Shown: one piece after another, positions 26,585 to 38,864 of the stretch | Numbering within the stretch: position 1 is the stretch's first letter | How the letters are laid out: each line of letters starts with the position of its first letter | Assembly (NCBI GenBank): GCA_037954235.1 | Contig: JBBMOA010000010.1 | Location: forward strand, 20,110,029 to 20,174,028 | Direction: 5' to 3' | Length of the DNA stretch: 64,000 nucleotides | Source of the DNA: Aulostomus chinensis | Taxonomy: Eukaryota; Chordata; Actinopteri; Syngnathiformes; Aulostomidae | Made by a program: the position numbers and the translations under genes | Notes under the pieces: generated by a model | Seen by the model: the letters and a program-made list of their open reading frames with translations, nothing else | Told to the model about the DNA's origin: nothing | The model's database searches: none

Positions 26585-26590
26585 CAGCAG
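26546..26590 (+). repeat. (CAG)n microsatellite
   Basis: Fifteen CAG-type units with one GTAG interruption near the end. It is about 110 bp beyond the TTAA element. If mbnl1 transcription starts upstream, it would be intronic; CAG hairpins are known ligands of MBNL proteins. Confidence 0.95.
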
Positions 26591-29251
26591 ACCGATTCCA
26601 ACAGGGCAAAAAAGAGGAGGCTGCTGCCAAGGATGAGTGGCATGACAACCTCCCAGGTGATAATTGTAGTGCTAGGCTCGCTCATGTAGTGACAGTGGTA
26701 ATGGAGCTTGCTGGTAAGCAACACAACTCCCATTGCTGCACCACAAGGGCAGTTTGTTCACAGTCTGTTCTGGATAGAGTTGTGCATGCATTTATTATGC
26801 TTTAAAATAAGTAAAAACCGTGGTCAAGATGTTGTGCTGGATGGTACGTCTATCTGGCCCTCATCTCACCAGAAGGCGAACAGATTTCGGAGAGTTCAGG
26901 AGAGAGAAAAAAATGGAGAAAACTGAAACGTGTGCTGAGGAATAGAGAATGAGAACAGGTGGGAATCAGAAACAGATAAATGAGTCGAGATGAGAAATGT
27001 CAAGATGGTATCACGCTGCAGTTCCAGCAGTGCCTTAAAATGAAACCAAATTCTTTCCTCTTTTCTTTTCCTCTTTTGTGATACTTCTCCTTGTTCTCCT
27101 CCCTCACTACCAGACACAACCTCTGCCTCTCGCCAACATCTGCTAATTGCTCCTTTTTGCTTCCTGTCACTCTTCCTCTAGCCTTTCCCCATCCACTGTA
27201 ACCACCTCTGGTCCCTCCCCCACCTCTGTCTCTGCTGCTCCTATCAGTAAAAAGGGCAGTTCAGGTCGTACACAGATGATATCCCGGTCAGCCGATGATG
27301 CAGTGTAATATGAAGCGTCCGGCATCTGCTTTTTGCTGCTGCAGTCAGCGCCCTTTAACCTCTCGCATTACTAAATTTCTACACCCTCTGTCTTTCCTGC
27401 TCTTTTCAGTGGGTGCAGCTCTGTTGCACAGTTAATTTTTAACCAAATTATAATCATCCCTGTTTCCTAAAAAATAACAACCCACAATATATCCTGGAAA
27501 GAAAGCTTAAAAAGCAGACTCCCTCCATAGAAATTTGTAACAGTTAAGGAATGTCGGAACTGTCAACCCGCCGCCTCTTGATTGCCAGACAGCAACTCCA
27601 ACACATCCGAGTTTACACTGTGTCACTCGGCCAATTTGGTTTTCCGACTAATGGTTTCCTCACACTTTCAAGCAGGTTTTGACCGTTGCTCTTTACTCCT
27701 TCATCTGTCTGTTGTTCTTTAAAGGTCAGCCATAGGAAACCAAACACGGAACCTGCGTTTTTTTTTCTTTCCCCCTCTTTTTCATTTATGTCTTTTCAGG
27801 GAGGCATTCAAGGATAATAAATGACTCCCATCTCTGGCTCCTATTCACCCCCTCATTCTTTCTCCTTTCTCTGTGTATTGCTCTCAGCTGCAGAAAGAAT
27901 GTAGCTTGTATTAACAGAGGGTTTTTTTTATGAAATAAAGTGTGATTCCACGTGTCGAACTAAAGATGGTGCAGCAGCTAGACTGAGGAGAACATGTGGC
28001 GCAGGCTGAACAGTTACCTATAATTTTTTTTATTTTATATTTCAATTTTCCTCTTACAACCATGTTATAACCGGTAAGTTAGAAGCTGTGGTGTCACTGG
28101 AAGTTAAAAAGGTGTGTTTCTTCTGCAGGGGTGTCAGTAGCCATTAAATATGAGCTAAATACTCACCGCCGTTTTAGCACAGACATTAGCGCAGGATCAG
28201 GTGGCGTTCTTTTGACAAGGAGTTACATGAACCCCGGTGACACTCTCAGCATTGCACTCCCCTTTCCACTGGGCCATATGCTGAAGTTAGTCAAGCAGAA
28301 ATGTTAAACCGAGATTTTATTCTGCATGCTTTTAATGAATTTGTGTGTACGTGGGGTTGTGGCATTAAAGGCTCGGGGTGTGCATAATATCCCCAGCCTT
28401 CTCTACCTCTCTCTCACTCCCCTACAACTTATTACCTTGGCGAGTTGATCTGATGGTGTAATAATATCTCCTCCCTCTGGCTACGGGAAATGGCCACATG
28501 CATTATTCACACATGCTAAGATGCTTATTGATGACTCGTTTATTTATATATTTCCTCAACACCACAGTCACTGCACACATTTTGACTCTTTAATCCCCTG
28601 ATTTTGGTATATGAGACCTTGTGTAATCAGCCTCAGTCAGTCTTTAAATGTGTTGTAGTATCGTGTTCAAGGTTTTCAAGCTCTCTGCATGTGACGCCGC
28701 GGGCTAATAATACATGTAGGTGCGGCCTCCCTATTTATTAACTCTGTCTTATTTTGTGTTCCTTTTGTCACTGAAGAACCAGTACTGTAGGAAAGTCAAG
28801 AGAGAAACACAACTTTTCAGAGAAAAGCATGACATTGCTTGAGGGCCCTTGGGTTGATTTGTCTCATCAATTTGAGTGTTTGATGCAGCTATTTGCTTCT
28901 CTTCCATTCATGTGGTCATTCGTAAGTGGAGCATATTCTGTTTTATCTTCATGCAAGCCAGTGCAGTTACATTTGTTGTTGGTTTTCTCTCAGTGCCCCT
29001 TTCTGTTTGGTTTCATTAACTTTGTAACACCAATGACACACAACTTGAGTGAGCTGGGGCTCCTGACAGAAACCACGTATGTTTCATTTCTGTACCTCCA
29101 CACCCCCAACAGCCGTTCTGATCGTCGTCATGTCTCAGTAAAACCTTGAGGGACTTCAATCCAATTTTACAAAGATGTTCAACTGAACTCAAAGATGAGT
29201 TTAGATATTTGTAGTTACTGTGACTGCACAAAAAAACAAAACAAAACCTGT
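26591..29251. other. Non-coding stretch
   Basis: No exon or transposon recognised. Some segments (about 28.25-28.55 kb) are less repetitive than their surroundings and could hold conserved non-coding elements, but that cannot be judged without an alignment. Confidence 0.45.
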
Positions 29252-29646
29252 GAAGGCTATGAGTGGGCAGCCCAGTGGTGCAGTGGTTAGCACTGTCACC
29301 CCGCAGCAAGAAGTCTCCAGATTCGAACCCCGGTTCTTACCCAGGATCTTTCTGTGTGGAGTTTGCATGTACTCCCTGTGCTTGCTTGGATTCTCTCCGG
29401 GTATTTTGGCTTTCACCAACAGTCCAAAGACATGCACGTTAGGTTAAGAGTGACTCTAAATTGACCATAGGGGTGGCTATGAGTGTGAATGGTTGTCTGT
29501 CTCTATGTGTTGGCCCTGCGATGGACTGGTGACCTGTCCAGGGTGAACCCTGCCTGTCACCCAAAGACAGCTGGGATAGGCTCCAGCCCCCCACGACCCT
29601 TAACAGGATAAGTGGTATAAAAATGGATGGACGAAAGCTATACGTG
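29252..29646 (+). mobile_element. tRNA-derived SINE-like repeat, copy 3
   Basis: The + strand copy (29266-29632) has a perfect box A, TGGTGCAGTGG (29276-29286), and box B GATTCGAACCC (29320-29330, one mismatch). It then has the shared body and ends with an ATGGATGG tail. Flanking 14 bp sequences (29252-29265 and 29633-29646) match at 11 positions, an aged target duplication. Confidence 0.85.
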
Positions 29647-31503
29647 TGAAAGAAATGTCTTCTAATTTGCCACAAATGTTCACTGGGGATAAAGTGACTG
29701 CACAATACATGTTTTTTTTTAACCATAATTGTATGATTCACATGCTAAATTATTTCAAAATTTGATACAAATATTTAATAGCATGAATGAAGTGTTTGTT
29801 TATCCAAATCTTCAAGGTCATCTTCCGTACGACACCATAATGTTCTTCAAAGAAACACTTTTGGGTATTACTCAAAGCCTCCAGGGAATCATGAGTTTTG
29901 TTTTGTTTTGTTTTTCTGCAAAAAAATATACTTCAATTCTTTAAGACATGCGCTCATGCTTAGCCAGCAGCAGTTAACTTCAGGGTAACAGCAGAGTTGA
30001 AATATGGGCCTGTCTCTAAAGTTCACTAATTAACTCATTCTGTTTGATTTATATAATTTCTTAATAAAGCTTTAAAAAATGCTCTGTGCTGTGTGAGATG
30101 CTTTGTAGGCATGAGCAGTGATTTCCTGGAACCAAGGGTAACATGATATAGACGAAGCTTCAGCCGAAGTTGCTGAAAATCTAGTGCTGTGTCCCTCTGA
30201 AATACTTGGTCTTCTTCCATTCTGTCAGGCCGTGGTGGCACTTAGCGGTACTCTGAAGAAATAAACACCCTGTAGAAGCAAAAGCCAGACTCATGTAACC
30301 TTTGTATTGCGGGTGAGAAGTTTCAGTGTTCAAAATTCAACTCTTTTTCTGTCGTGGTGACACCATCCGTGTACTCATTGTGCAATACTTGTTGGGATAA
30401 TTGTCAGCGTGAGCAGCAATCAAACTGACAAGTGTTTAATAGGGAAGTTAGTGAAATGTGACACTGTGAAGCAGCCACTGAAAAACTAAAACATGCAGTT
30501 TTTGCAATAGTACCATATTGTTCTGAATATAGGACCGGCCTGATAATATTTCAACACATATTTTAAACATTCACAGCAAATCTTCTTTTCTTTTTTTTTA
30601 AAAAAAGCAACACTTTTATTTGGGAATAAAATAAAAACAAATTGCATAAAACAAGGTGGACCCTTGTTTTTCACTGCACGGCTCGGATTATTATGCTGTG
30701 TCATTCTTCTGCATCAGCTGAGGCTGTTTGGTGAACTCTGGTTACGGCCAGCCCCTCTTATTCTTTTCAACCATCCTCTAACAATCTCACCTATCAATCT
30801 CTGGAGAGCGGCCACTTTTAATGCTATAAGCTTTTGTCTGACTGCATTTTTTCTAAAATTACACTCTGTCCCTTTGTATTTCCTCATTGCTTGAGACTTG
30901 CTGGATGACCCCACTGCATCTATCACCATGAGCTGCATCATAACTTCTCCTCAGTTGGACGGTTAAGTTGCCCGACTGTCGAGCCCCAGTGTTCAGGATG
31001 GTCACGCTCCATCGTGCAAGCCCTGAGCCTGGCGCCGTAAGGAATAAGGACACTGGTCCTGATTGGCCCTTCCTGTGTTGAATCTGCATATTCTCCTCAT
31101 GTTTCACGTTGTTTTTGCTTAGTGGTCCAATTTCCTCTCAAGTACATACAAGTCAGGGTATGTTACTTATACGTAGTCTCACCTCCAGATTCCTTATTAA
31201 TCTTTTCGGACCCCCAGTATCCCTCTTGAGTGACGGTCGTGGACATTTTAAATAAAAACCTTCACCACTCTCAAAAATTCATAATTCCATTCCAAACGGG
31301 TGATCTTATAGGGTGATCTTATAGTGAAATAATGTTCATCAAGAAAGGATATAATTTTTAAAAAAGTATTAATTTAAGTGAATAACATGAACTTTCACAA
31401 GGTCATTTACATTGTAGAGATATCTGGGTGTTCAGGTGCGACAGAGAAAACAAGGGAAAGTTATGGGAGTGGCCAGGAAGTGAGTAACAGTAGGTGACGC
31501 AGA
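29647..31503. other. Non-coding stretch between SINE copies 3 and 4
   Basis: AT-rich with homopolymer runs. No coding or structural feature seen. Confidence 0.5.
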
Positions 31504-31909
31504 AGACAAATTTTCCATCCATCCATCCATCCATTTTCTACCGCTTATCCTGTTCAGAGTCGCGGGGGCTGGAGCCTATCCCAGCAGCCTTCTGGCGTGA
31601 GGCGGGTTCACCCTGGACAGGTCACCAGTCCATCACAGGACCAACACATAGAGACAGACAATCATTCACACTCACAGTCACACCTACGGTCAATTTAGAG
31701 TATCAATCAGCCTCGTCCCCTCTTGATGTCTTTGGACTGTGGGAGGAAGCTGGAGCACCAGAGAGAACCCACACAGGAACAGGGAGAACATGGAGACTCC
31801 ACACAGAAAGATCCCGTGCTCGAGCTGGGACTCAAACCCGGAACCTTCTCGTCGGTGTGAGGCTGCAGTGCTGACCACTGCACCACTGTGCTGGCCTCAG
31901 ACAAATTTT
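31504..31909 (-). mobile_element. tRNA-derived SINE-like repeat, copy 4, with perfect target duplication
   Basis: The element (31515-31898) is flanked by a perfect 11 bp repeat, AGACAAATTTT, at 31504-31514 and 31899-31909. It runs tail-first: (ATCC)n, the body shared with copy 1, and the tRNA-like head with GTGGTGCAGTGGTCAGCAC on the minus strand. It lies 2.7 kb upstream of the mbnl1 exon, opposite in orientation to copy 3. Confidence 0.87.
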
Positions 31910-34584
31910 GCCACTCCATATTTAATGCACTGGTAATGGCAACCCTCACCATATTCTCCCTCTTCACCACAGTCTTCCTGCCAGTTCCAGTGGGTTACCC
32001 TTGCCTCTTGTTGCTCCTGTCCATACACACATGCGCCACCCAAAATATCAGCACTGGCCTGAAAAAGCACCGCGCCACATATGCGACTGACCCAAATAGG
32101 AAAGCATGACGCATAATGTTTTACCAAGGAGATAGTTTTACTATATTTATTTAATCTTCCCAATCTCCCTTTCCTCTTTTTTCCCCAAAGTTCATTTTTC
32201 TTTATACCACCAGGATTTTCTCTTCTGTATTAGTGATTTAAAAAAAAAAAAACAATCTTTTGAGGCTTTGGCACTGCTAAATATCATCAGTTTGTGATGA
32301 TCAGTGTGTTCCGGGGGGTTGTTTGTGATAAATCGATGTATTTTTTCAAGTACTCCTTTCTTTCCAGCTCATTTTCTATTTTAGTTTGTGATTTCTTTCA
32401 CTTGCTAGACAGTCCCCGGAGAACACCGGCTGCGATTTTTGTATTCTCAACTTGTAGGAAGCCAAACAGATAGGAGGCTTAAGAATAAAGCTTTGACGGT
32501 GAAGTGTAAGATTTAAGATCTTGATTAGTGCTCTTTACACTCTTGTGCATGACCCATACTATTAATTGTGAACGACCAATGAAGAAATTTGTCTTTTTTT
32601 GTGTGTTCAATGCTGGTAGCGAAGCCATACTTAGCTAAAAAGTACATTATCTATCATAAATCATATATTATTATAGATATGTGATCACGTACAATTTTTT
32701 ACATGATTTTTTTCTATGACAATGGCCTGTGACAGAGTTTAAGAGCAGATTCTTTCGCTGAGAATGCGTTTCCCACCAGTTTCTTACCCTAACATGTGGT
32801 AGTGAGGTCAGTCCTGCTGAAGGGAATTTTCATATTTTTTTGAGCGTATAAACATCTGTCCCCGCGGCTGCTTTAAATCAAGATTATACTGATCCTCCAT
32901 AATTGGTATATTCATAAACAAATTACATTCGTTAGAGTCCGGGGAGTAGTGATGTGATGGAGCAGCATGTTAAATGGAGGTATGCATTGCAGCTGTGCGT
33001 CCGATTATAAGCACAAGAATATTTGACAAAACAAAGGTGGAACAATATGTCACCACATTATGTCTTCCTTCGCTTGTAATGAGCGACCTGCTGTAGTTCT
33101 TATCTCTGATCTCACCTGGACTCCTGCCAATCGCGACATCAGGACTATCGCGTCAGCTGATTGGTCTTCTCCAACCTTGCCAGGGATGTGCAGATTGATC
33201 ATCAGTAATCAATGCTTTGTTTCTTGAACACATTTGCTATTGATACCTATGAAAAAAATATAGATTTGGTTTTATGTTGTTGTAAACTTAAAGGGAACGT
33301 GCGCAAAAAAAGTACATATTGATGCCAATGAAAAACACAGCTTGATTTCCTCTTAACAAGCAGGAAGACATCATTTGGATTATCAGTCAATTTATAAAAA
33401 ATATAGACATATACATGTTTTCTATTATTATCATTTTTTAGTATAAATTTCTTAATGACTCAAAACTCAAAAATCCATGCCGTCTAGGCTAATCAATTCT
33501 GTTAGCGTAAACGCGTTGGCAGAGATGATGGGTGTGTGTTTGTGTGTGCGCGTGCTTGTGTATGTGTGTGTTTGTGCCTTGTGAAATTTAAATATACAGC
33601 CTAAACTTCAAACAAGTTATGGAGACATGTTATCTTAGTTAAATGCAACAAGCTAGCAACAGATTTGGATTTTTTTCAGAATCAGCTCCTTAAAACAATA
33701 ATAAGGACGATTAAGTGCTGCAGTTTTTATGTCGAAGGCAAGAAAATTGAACTGTAAGGTATTTTTCAAGGGAATTAAAGGATAGACTTCCAGTTTCGAC
33801 TTTTACTATCAACGTGTGAGTGTGTCAAAAGTGTTTAATCAATTCAAAAAGCTGTCAAATGTAGGTTTTATTTCAGTTGATTTGTATGGAGGTTGTCAAA
33901 TCTGGCTGAACCGAGCCAGTTAGAAGAATTGTGCCAAAATAATACATGAAAAATCATATACACACATACGCCTGCATACACTGCCCATGTCACATGCTGA
34001 CTGGACTGTGCAATACGCTATTCCAATGTAATTTTATGTATCTATAGACAATTTATTATTGAAGTGGAGGAGTGGTTGTTGTTTTATGTGAGCTGCTCCC
34101 TCGGGGATGAATACGTGTTTTCTATTCTGTTCTATTCAATGGATGTATGTAACTTTGTTTGTCCCTGAGGGTACTTTCAGTATTATTATCCATAAGTCTT
34201 GGTTTAGCTAACGCTGTTGCATATGATACCACTTTATTCTAGGATTAGATTTTCCAAAGCACCCATACATAACTCTTTTTTTTTTTTGGCACATGCTGGT
34301 GCATGCAAACAACTCTTTTGTTTGTCTGTCTTTTGATCACTCTCTTTGTTGCTTTCATTCATTAAAATCAGTTGTCTGTGCCTGACTGTGAGACTTTTAC
34401 TGTTAGCAGTGATATGGTGTTTGATTTGATTTTCCAGCTGAGAGCCTGGCTGTGTGTGCGAGGGCTGTGTGAGCTTGGAGGATGTGCTCTTAGGAGACTG
34501 AATGGGAAACATATTCCAATGTATCTGAGTGTGAATCTAAATGCATGAGCGTGCGCACACGTGCACGTGTGTGTGTATGTGTGT
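31910..34584. other. Non-coding stretch immediately upstream of the mbnl1 start-codon exon
   Basis: No exon or transposon recognised. The part at about 32.75-33.10 kb is low in simple repeats and could be a conserved non-coding element, unproven. A minor TG tract lies near 33.53-33.58 kb. Confidence 0.45.
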
Positions 34585-34627
34585 ATTATGCCCTGCTCCA
34601 CTGACACTATTTCCTCCTTCTCCGCAG
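34585..34627 (+). promoter_or_regulatory. Candidate splice acceptor of the start-codon exon
   Basis: A C/T-rich stretch with few purines runs into TTCTCCGCAG, a near-consensus 3' splice site. It lies 923 nt before the mbnl1 ATG. There is no transcript evidence; it is the best acceptor I could see for this exon. Confidence 0.5.
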
Positions 34628-35112
34628 AGAGAAGTGCCTTCTTTCTCTGACCCCTGTGGCTGTTTGGCTCTACTGAAGCCACCTCTGTTGCTGTGCCTGT
34701 CCATGCCTGCTGGAATTGCCGGCCACACCAGGAACCACAGGACTTCCAGGACTGCCAACTTCATCCACTGAGCCACACCACTGACAATTCCTTCCTGCCG
34801 TCTCTTGCTCTGTTTCCCAGCCAGAACTCTCTCTATCCAGCCTCTCACCCTGTGGAAATCAGCCACTCCCTCCTCCTCTGCAGACAGAGCCTGCCTGATG
34901 CTAAAGACAGACAGCTTTTATCAGCTCCCGTGAACGGAAAGAGATTGTCTCTGTTCAGTCCCCCCCACCACAGCTTTCTCCTCATCTCCCTCTTTCTCCT
35001 CCTTTCCTCCAGCCCTGCATTTTTTTCATCATGGGACAACTCGATCGATAATGTGTTTTACCATTTGTCTCATCTGACAGTTCAGCCGGGGAGCGAGGTG
35101 ATAGAGAGAACT

Positions 35113-35150
<38 letters not shown>

Positions 35151-35550
35151 TGTGTATGTGTGTGTGAGTGTGTATGTGTGTGTGTGTGTGCATGCATGTG
35201 TGTGCATGCGTGTATGTTTGAGAGAGAGAAGGAGTGAGGGATTACAAAGCAAACCTCTGTTGCCGTCACCAGCTCAGGCCGGGGGTGACAGGCAGTGAAG
35301 GCTTCCTATTACAGCCACAAACAGACTCTTAGGATGGGCTGCAGGTGTTAGGCGACTCCCAGGCCTCACGGGCTTCACATCAGAATCCTCCAAACTCCTG
35401 GACACTTAAAAACAGGTTTTTTCCCATGTCATTGACTTATACGTTCTCATCATCTGTCCCCGTGTCATTAGAAACACACAGACGTCGCACACATAATTCT
35501 ATTTGCTGGATATCCATTATTCTTAATCAACCCCTCCAGCCTAGTTCAAA
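34628..35550 (+). other. mbnl1: Putative 5'UTR part of the mbnl1 start-codon exon
   Basis: A pyrimidine-rich tract followed by CTCCGCAG ends at 34627, giving a good splice acceptor; no better one was noticed nearer the ATG. If used, the leader is 923 nt. It contains about 11 YGCY motifs between 34628 and 34920, a long (TG)n tract at 35116-35218, and several short upstream ATGs. One ATG at 35426 opens a 44-codon frame ending at 35560, so it overlaps the main start by 10 nt in another frame; its context (C at -3, T at +4) is weak. Long leaders are known for vertebrate MBNL1 transcripts. The exact 5' boundary is inferred and needs transcript support. Confidence 0.55.
35116..35218 (+). repeat. 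(TG)n tract inside the putative mbnl1 5'UTR
   Basis: TG repeats with GA, TA and CATG interruptions over about 100 bp. If the exon boundary at 34628 is right, mature mbnl1 mRNA would carry a UG-rich block. UG-rich RNA is bound by CELF proteins, known splicing antagonists of MBNL. Confidence 0.93.
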
Positions 35551-35724
35551 ATGGCGGTGAATGTGACACCGATCCGGGACACAAAGTGGCTGACGTTGGA
35601 GGTTTGTCGAGAATTCCAGAGAGGAACATGTTCACGACCGGACAGTGAGTGCAAGTTCGCCCACCCTGCCAAGAGCTGTCAAGTGGAAAACGGCAGAGTC
35701 ATTGCCTGTTTTGACTCACTCAAG
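35551..35724 (+). CDS. mbnl1: Muscleblind-like splicing factor, start-codon exon (first CCCH zinc finger), partial gene
   Basis: Muscleblind-like proteins are RNA-binding regulators of alternative splicing and RNA localisation that bind YGCY motifs through CCCH fingers. This exon encodes 58 residues from ATG to the splice site. The opening [20 protein letters not shown] is the family hallmark. Zinc finger 1 reads C19-X7-C27-X6-C34-X3-H38. C53 is the first cysteine of finger 2, so the intron splits that finger. The exon ends in phase 0 at CAAG|GTGAGT. The start has A at -3 and G at +4, a strong Kozak context, with an in-frame stop upstream. Against human MBNL1 as I remember it there are only about three substitutions (positions 4, 32, 40). 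MBNL2 and MBNL3 differ more, for example MALN starts and Q at 21, so mbnl1 is preferred. The open frame continues to 35907 but that is intron. The next exon (GRCSREN...) was not found in this window. Confidence 0.95.
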
Positions 35725-35730
35725 GTGAGT
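35722..35730 (+). promoter_or_regulatory. Splice donor after mbnl1 codon 58
   Basis: AAG|GTGAGT matches the 5' splice consensus and falls exactly after Lys58, the conserved exon junction in the family (DSLK|GRCS). This defines the 3' end of the coding exon. Confidence 0.93.
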
Positions 35731-38700
35731 ATGACAAACACCTGTGATGGTCATTCATCACTGTCCTGTTTGCTTTCTTCTTTTTTTCCTGGTTTGCAGT
35801 GGCGACAAGTATATTATCTCAGTCTTATTCATATTTATTCAGGGGATTTTAGGGAGAAGTTTGTAAAAGGTGCGCTCGGTGAATGTTACCCTGGTGAGAT
35901 TGGTTGACCCCCTTTTTTTAACAGAATAGATTGCGGGGAATTGCATTGATACTGAAGGAGATAATAAGATTTGTTTTTACTATGCTCCAATGAATAGGTG
36001 CAGTGTGGTAGGTCTCAGTCTGTGTGGGTGTATGCTGCTATTTTGGTGCAAAATCTGGTAAAATCCTTTTTGTGCATTGGGTATAAAAGAACTCATTTGA
36101 GTAACTTTAACTTTTTTTAATACTATATTATTATCCCCCCCTTTTCACATTCATGTCTAGTGCTTGCTTGCAGATGGAGAGTCAGTCTAGAGCAGGGAAA
36201 AAGGCATTTCTTTGAGATATTTATTCACAATGTGAATGTGGAGTAGATTTCAAGATGAGGAAATGAGCTGGTCAATACTCCTCTATGAAAATATGACAAG
36301 AGTGTCATAAGCATGAGACGCGTGTGTGTGTTTGTGTGAATGAGTGTTTGGTAAACTGAGATGAAGCCATAATCACATTAACATCTGTGAACTGGCCTCA
36401 GAGTTTCCTCACTCGCATGTAACTTAAGTGCAGGACCGCCGGGTGGGACATAGCAGAAGGTTCTGCGTGACTGTAACATCAACAGGCGGAATGGGAAATA
36501 TAGAAGTAGGGCAGCACACTGTGTGTTTCATGTATGTATGTGAGTCTGTGTGTTATTTTGAGGTCATGCTGCACAGTGGGGTGTTCTCAGAAGGCTCTGC
36601 AATTTACTGTCTATTTTTGCCCTGGCACTGAGACAACACAATCCCACTGTGCAACTCCGGGCTCGCTTTTCTCTGTGAGACGGAGACGGGGAAAATTCAA
36701 ACAAGAAAGAAACTGGAAAGAAAGATATAACATAGAATGGACGAACGGTAGAACTTGTGAAGTACATGTCCTCCACATGTTGAATTTCCATTGTGACAAG
36801 AAGCAAAAAAACAAAAACCAAAACAAAACCTGAGTCAAATGTCAACAAACTGTAAGCAAAGTTCATGCTTTTAGTTTAGGTAAAAAAAGAAAAAAAAAAG
36901 AATTCGAATTAAAAGGTTTTGATCAAACAGAATAGGTTTAAAAAGGTGCGAGAGGCAGAATTTAAAGTGAAAGAGAAAGAGTCAGGAAACAAATAAACAC
37001 AATGTTTTGTTGAAAAAAAAATCAAATATTGAATCATTTCAAAGTTCTGTCCTGATGATGGATTTAAGTCTGGGGATTTGGTTGGATGATAGCTCTGAGG
37101 TTGAGGAACTATTGATTGTTTTTTTTGGATTTGTTTTCAAGTTTGGTATCGAATATGTCTGAAAATGTCATGCAAATATGTCAACTTCACGCTGGCGTTA
37201 GAGGAAAAGTCAGTCGGACCCATCCTGTAGAGGACGAATGAATGCTGTGGTAAATGATTTTTTTCTCAATATATTATGTAGGTGTTGACAATCCATTCAG
37301 AAGTTGCTGAAATGTTCCAGGCTGGAACGAAGTGCAATGACCAATAAACCGTCAGTAAGTCCTGCCAGCCTTGTGCTACAAGTCCTCACAGCCTTCTTCA
37401 GTGCAAAGAAAGACCTTTTGTGAGTCAAACAGCCTAAACATATCACGTCATCTTCACTTGACATGAGCTAATACTGTAAAACTAACTAAAAAATACCAAC
37501 AGTCTACTGGTAAATAATGTCTACTTGTGCCATGTTAAGAAAAAAGTGCGACACTCAACAACAGCAAGCAAAATGTGCTTATTTCATAATACGTGTCAAA
37601 GAAATAGGTATTAAATAAATGATAAATTAAATAAAATATCCTGAAATGGAAAGTAATGTTAAGCTTATATATATTAAAAAAAAAATCCAAAGAAGGCACA
37701 TGCAGCATTTTATCTCATCAGTCATAAATACATAGTACACATATAGCAGTGGAAACCTAACATTTGAAGGCATGCCTTCGGTCCAAAAGGGTCAACTGTG
37801 ACAGCATGGTTTATAGTATGAACACATACTTGGTCTATAAGGAAGAAAAGTAAATATAAGACAAGTAGACGTGTACAAGCTGTACACATGCAGAGGTTCA
37901 CGCACCGCAGCACAGTCTGATAACAGCTGAGTTAGTCTTTAGTGGGCAAAGTGATTCTGGATACTGTAGTTCTGTCTACTGTGTTGTGGACATGTCCTGT
38001 AATTTGTCTCCTATCTGATTGGCAGGTAGGATTTTATTCAGTGTAACTGAAAACCAGAGCTGGAACCAGTCAAGCCAGCCCTGGCCATAGCTTACCTTGG
38101 CTTGTAACTGGGGGGATTTCTGGTTAAGCCAGGCGCTGTGTTATTATAACTCTGGGCTTGGTTGGAGCTGTGATGGCTCGGGTGGGTTCGGTCGGTACAG
38201 GTAAGACAGGATTGGATAAGTGGGGCTGCAGGGGCATTGCTTGGATCATGAAAACAGACAGGCGGGCTGAGTCAGAGAGGACGAAAGCAGGGAATGTGCG
38301 AGGAAGCGTAGCTCTGTACTCAGAGCCCTTCCCTGCTCTCAATGCCAGGGCATTCCACAGTCTGCCTCCCTCCCCTGCCTCCATGACAGTATGATATATC
38401 TGCTTTATCTGCAGATGAATCCATAACACTGATCTGGACATGGAGAGATGGGCAGAGGGATAGGGAAGGGCAGCCAGGAGGATGTGGGGGGAAGAAGGGA
38501 GTGAAGGAATGGACGGTAATACACGTGGCTTCACGCTTCTGAACAATTTGTCATATCAACTGTTCCTCAATTCTTTGGAAAGACAGTCTGACTGAGTTAG
38601 GGAGGTTTGCTGGTAACAGAGAAATAACAGTAACTCTTCTTGCTTATTCCATCTTGCCTTCTGTATAAGTAGTTTGTCTTTTACAGCTTTGACACTTTTA

Positions 38701-38805
38701 CATGGTCTATTTTCTGACCTTTAACTACAGTTTCATACAAGCTTGCAAAAGTTCTTATTTAACAATCTTTATTGCAGTATTACCCAGGAATAGTCCACAT
38801 AATTA

Positions 38806-38864
<59 letters not shown>

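Noticed and set aside
29266..29340. Possible tRNA gene (box A and box B present)
   Set aside because: It is the head of a SINE-like element with a 14 bp flanking duplication and does not fold into a plausible cloverleaf by eye.
31494..31936. Frames with apparent protein similarity between several loci (also 2757-2996 and 42962-43150)
   Set aside because: The shared peptides come from translating the same SINE-like repeat, which is flanked by target duplications and has tRNA-type boxes.
34693..35298. Open frame of about 201 codons upstream of mbnl1
   Set aside because: It begins at GTG rather than ATG and owes its length to the TG repeat and pyrimidine-rich leader. No protein family resemblance, so it is treated as 5'UTR.
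35551..35724. Assignment to mbnl2 or mbnl3
   Set aside because: Residues [10 protein letters not shown]21 and SRPDSE match MBNL1, while MBNL2 has MALN, Q21 and SRSDEE and MBNL3 diverges around the first finger.
35725..35907. Continuation of the mbnl1 reading frame past Lys58
   Set aside because: The family continues GRCSREN at this point, whereas the genomic frame reads VSMTNTCDG directly after a consensus GTGAGT donor. It is intron read-through.
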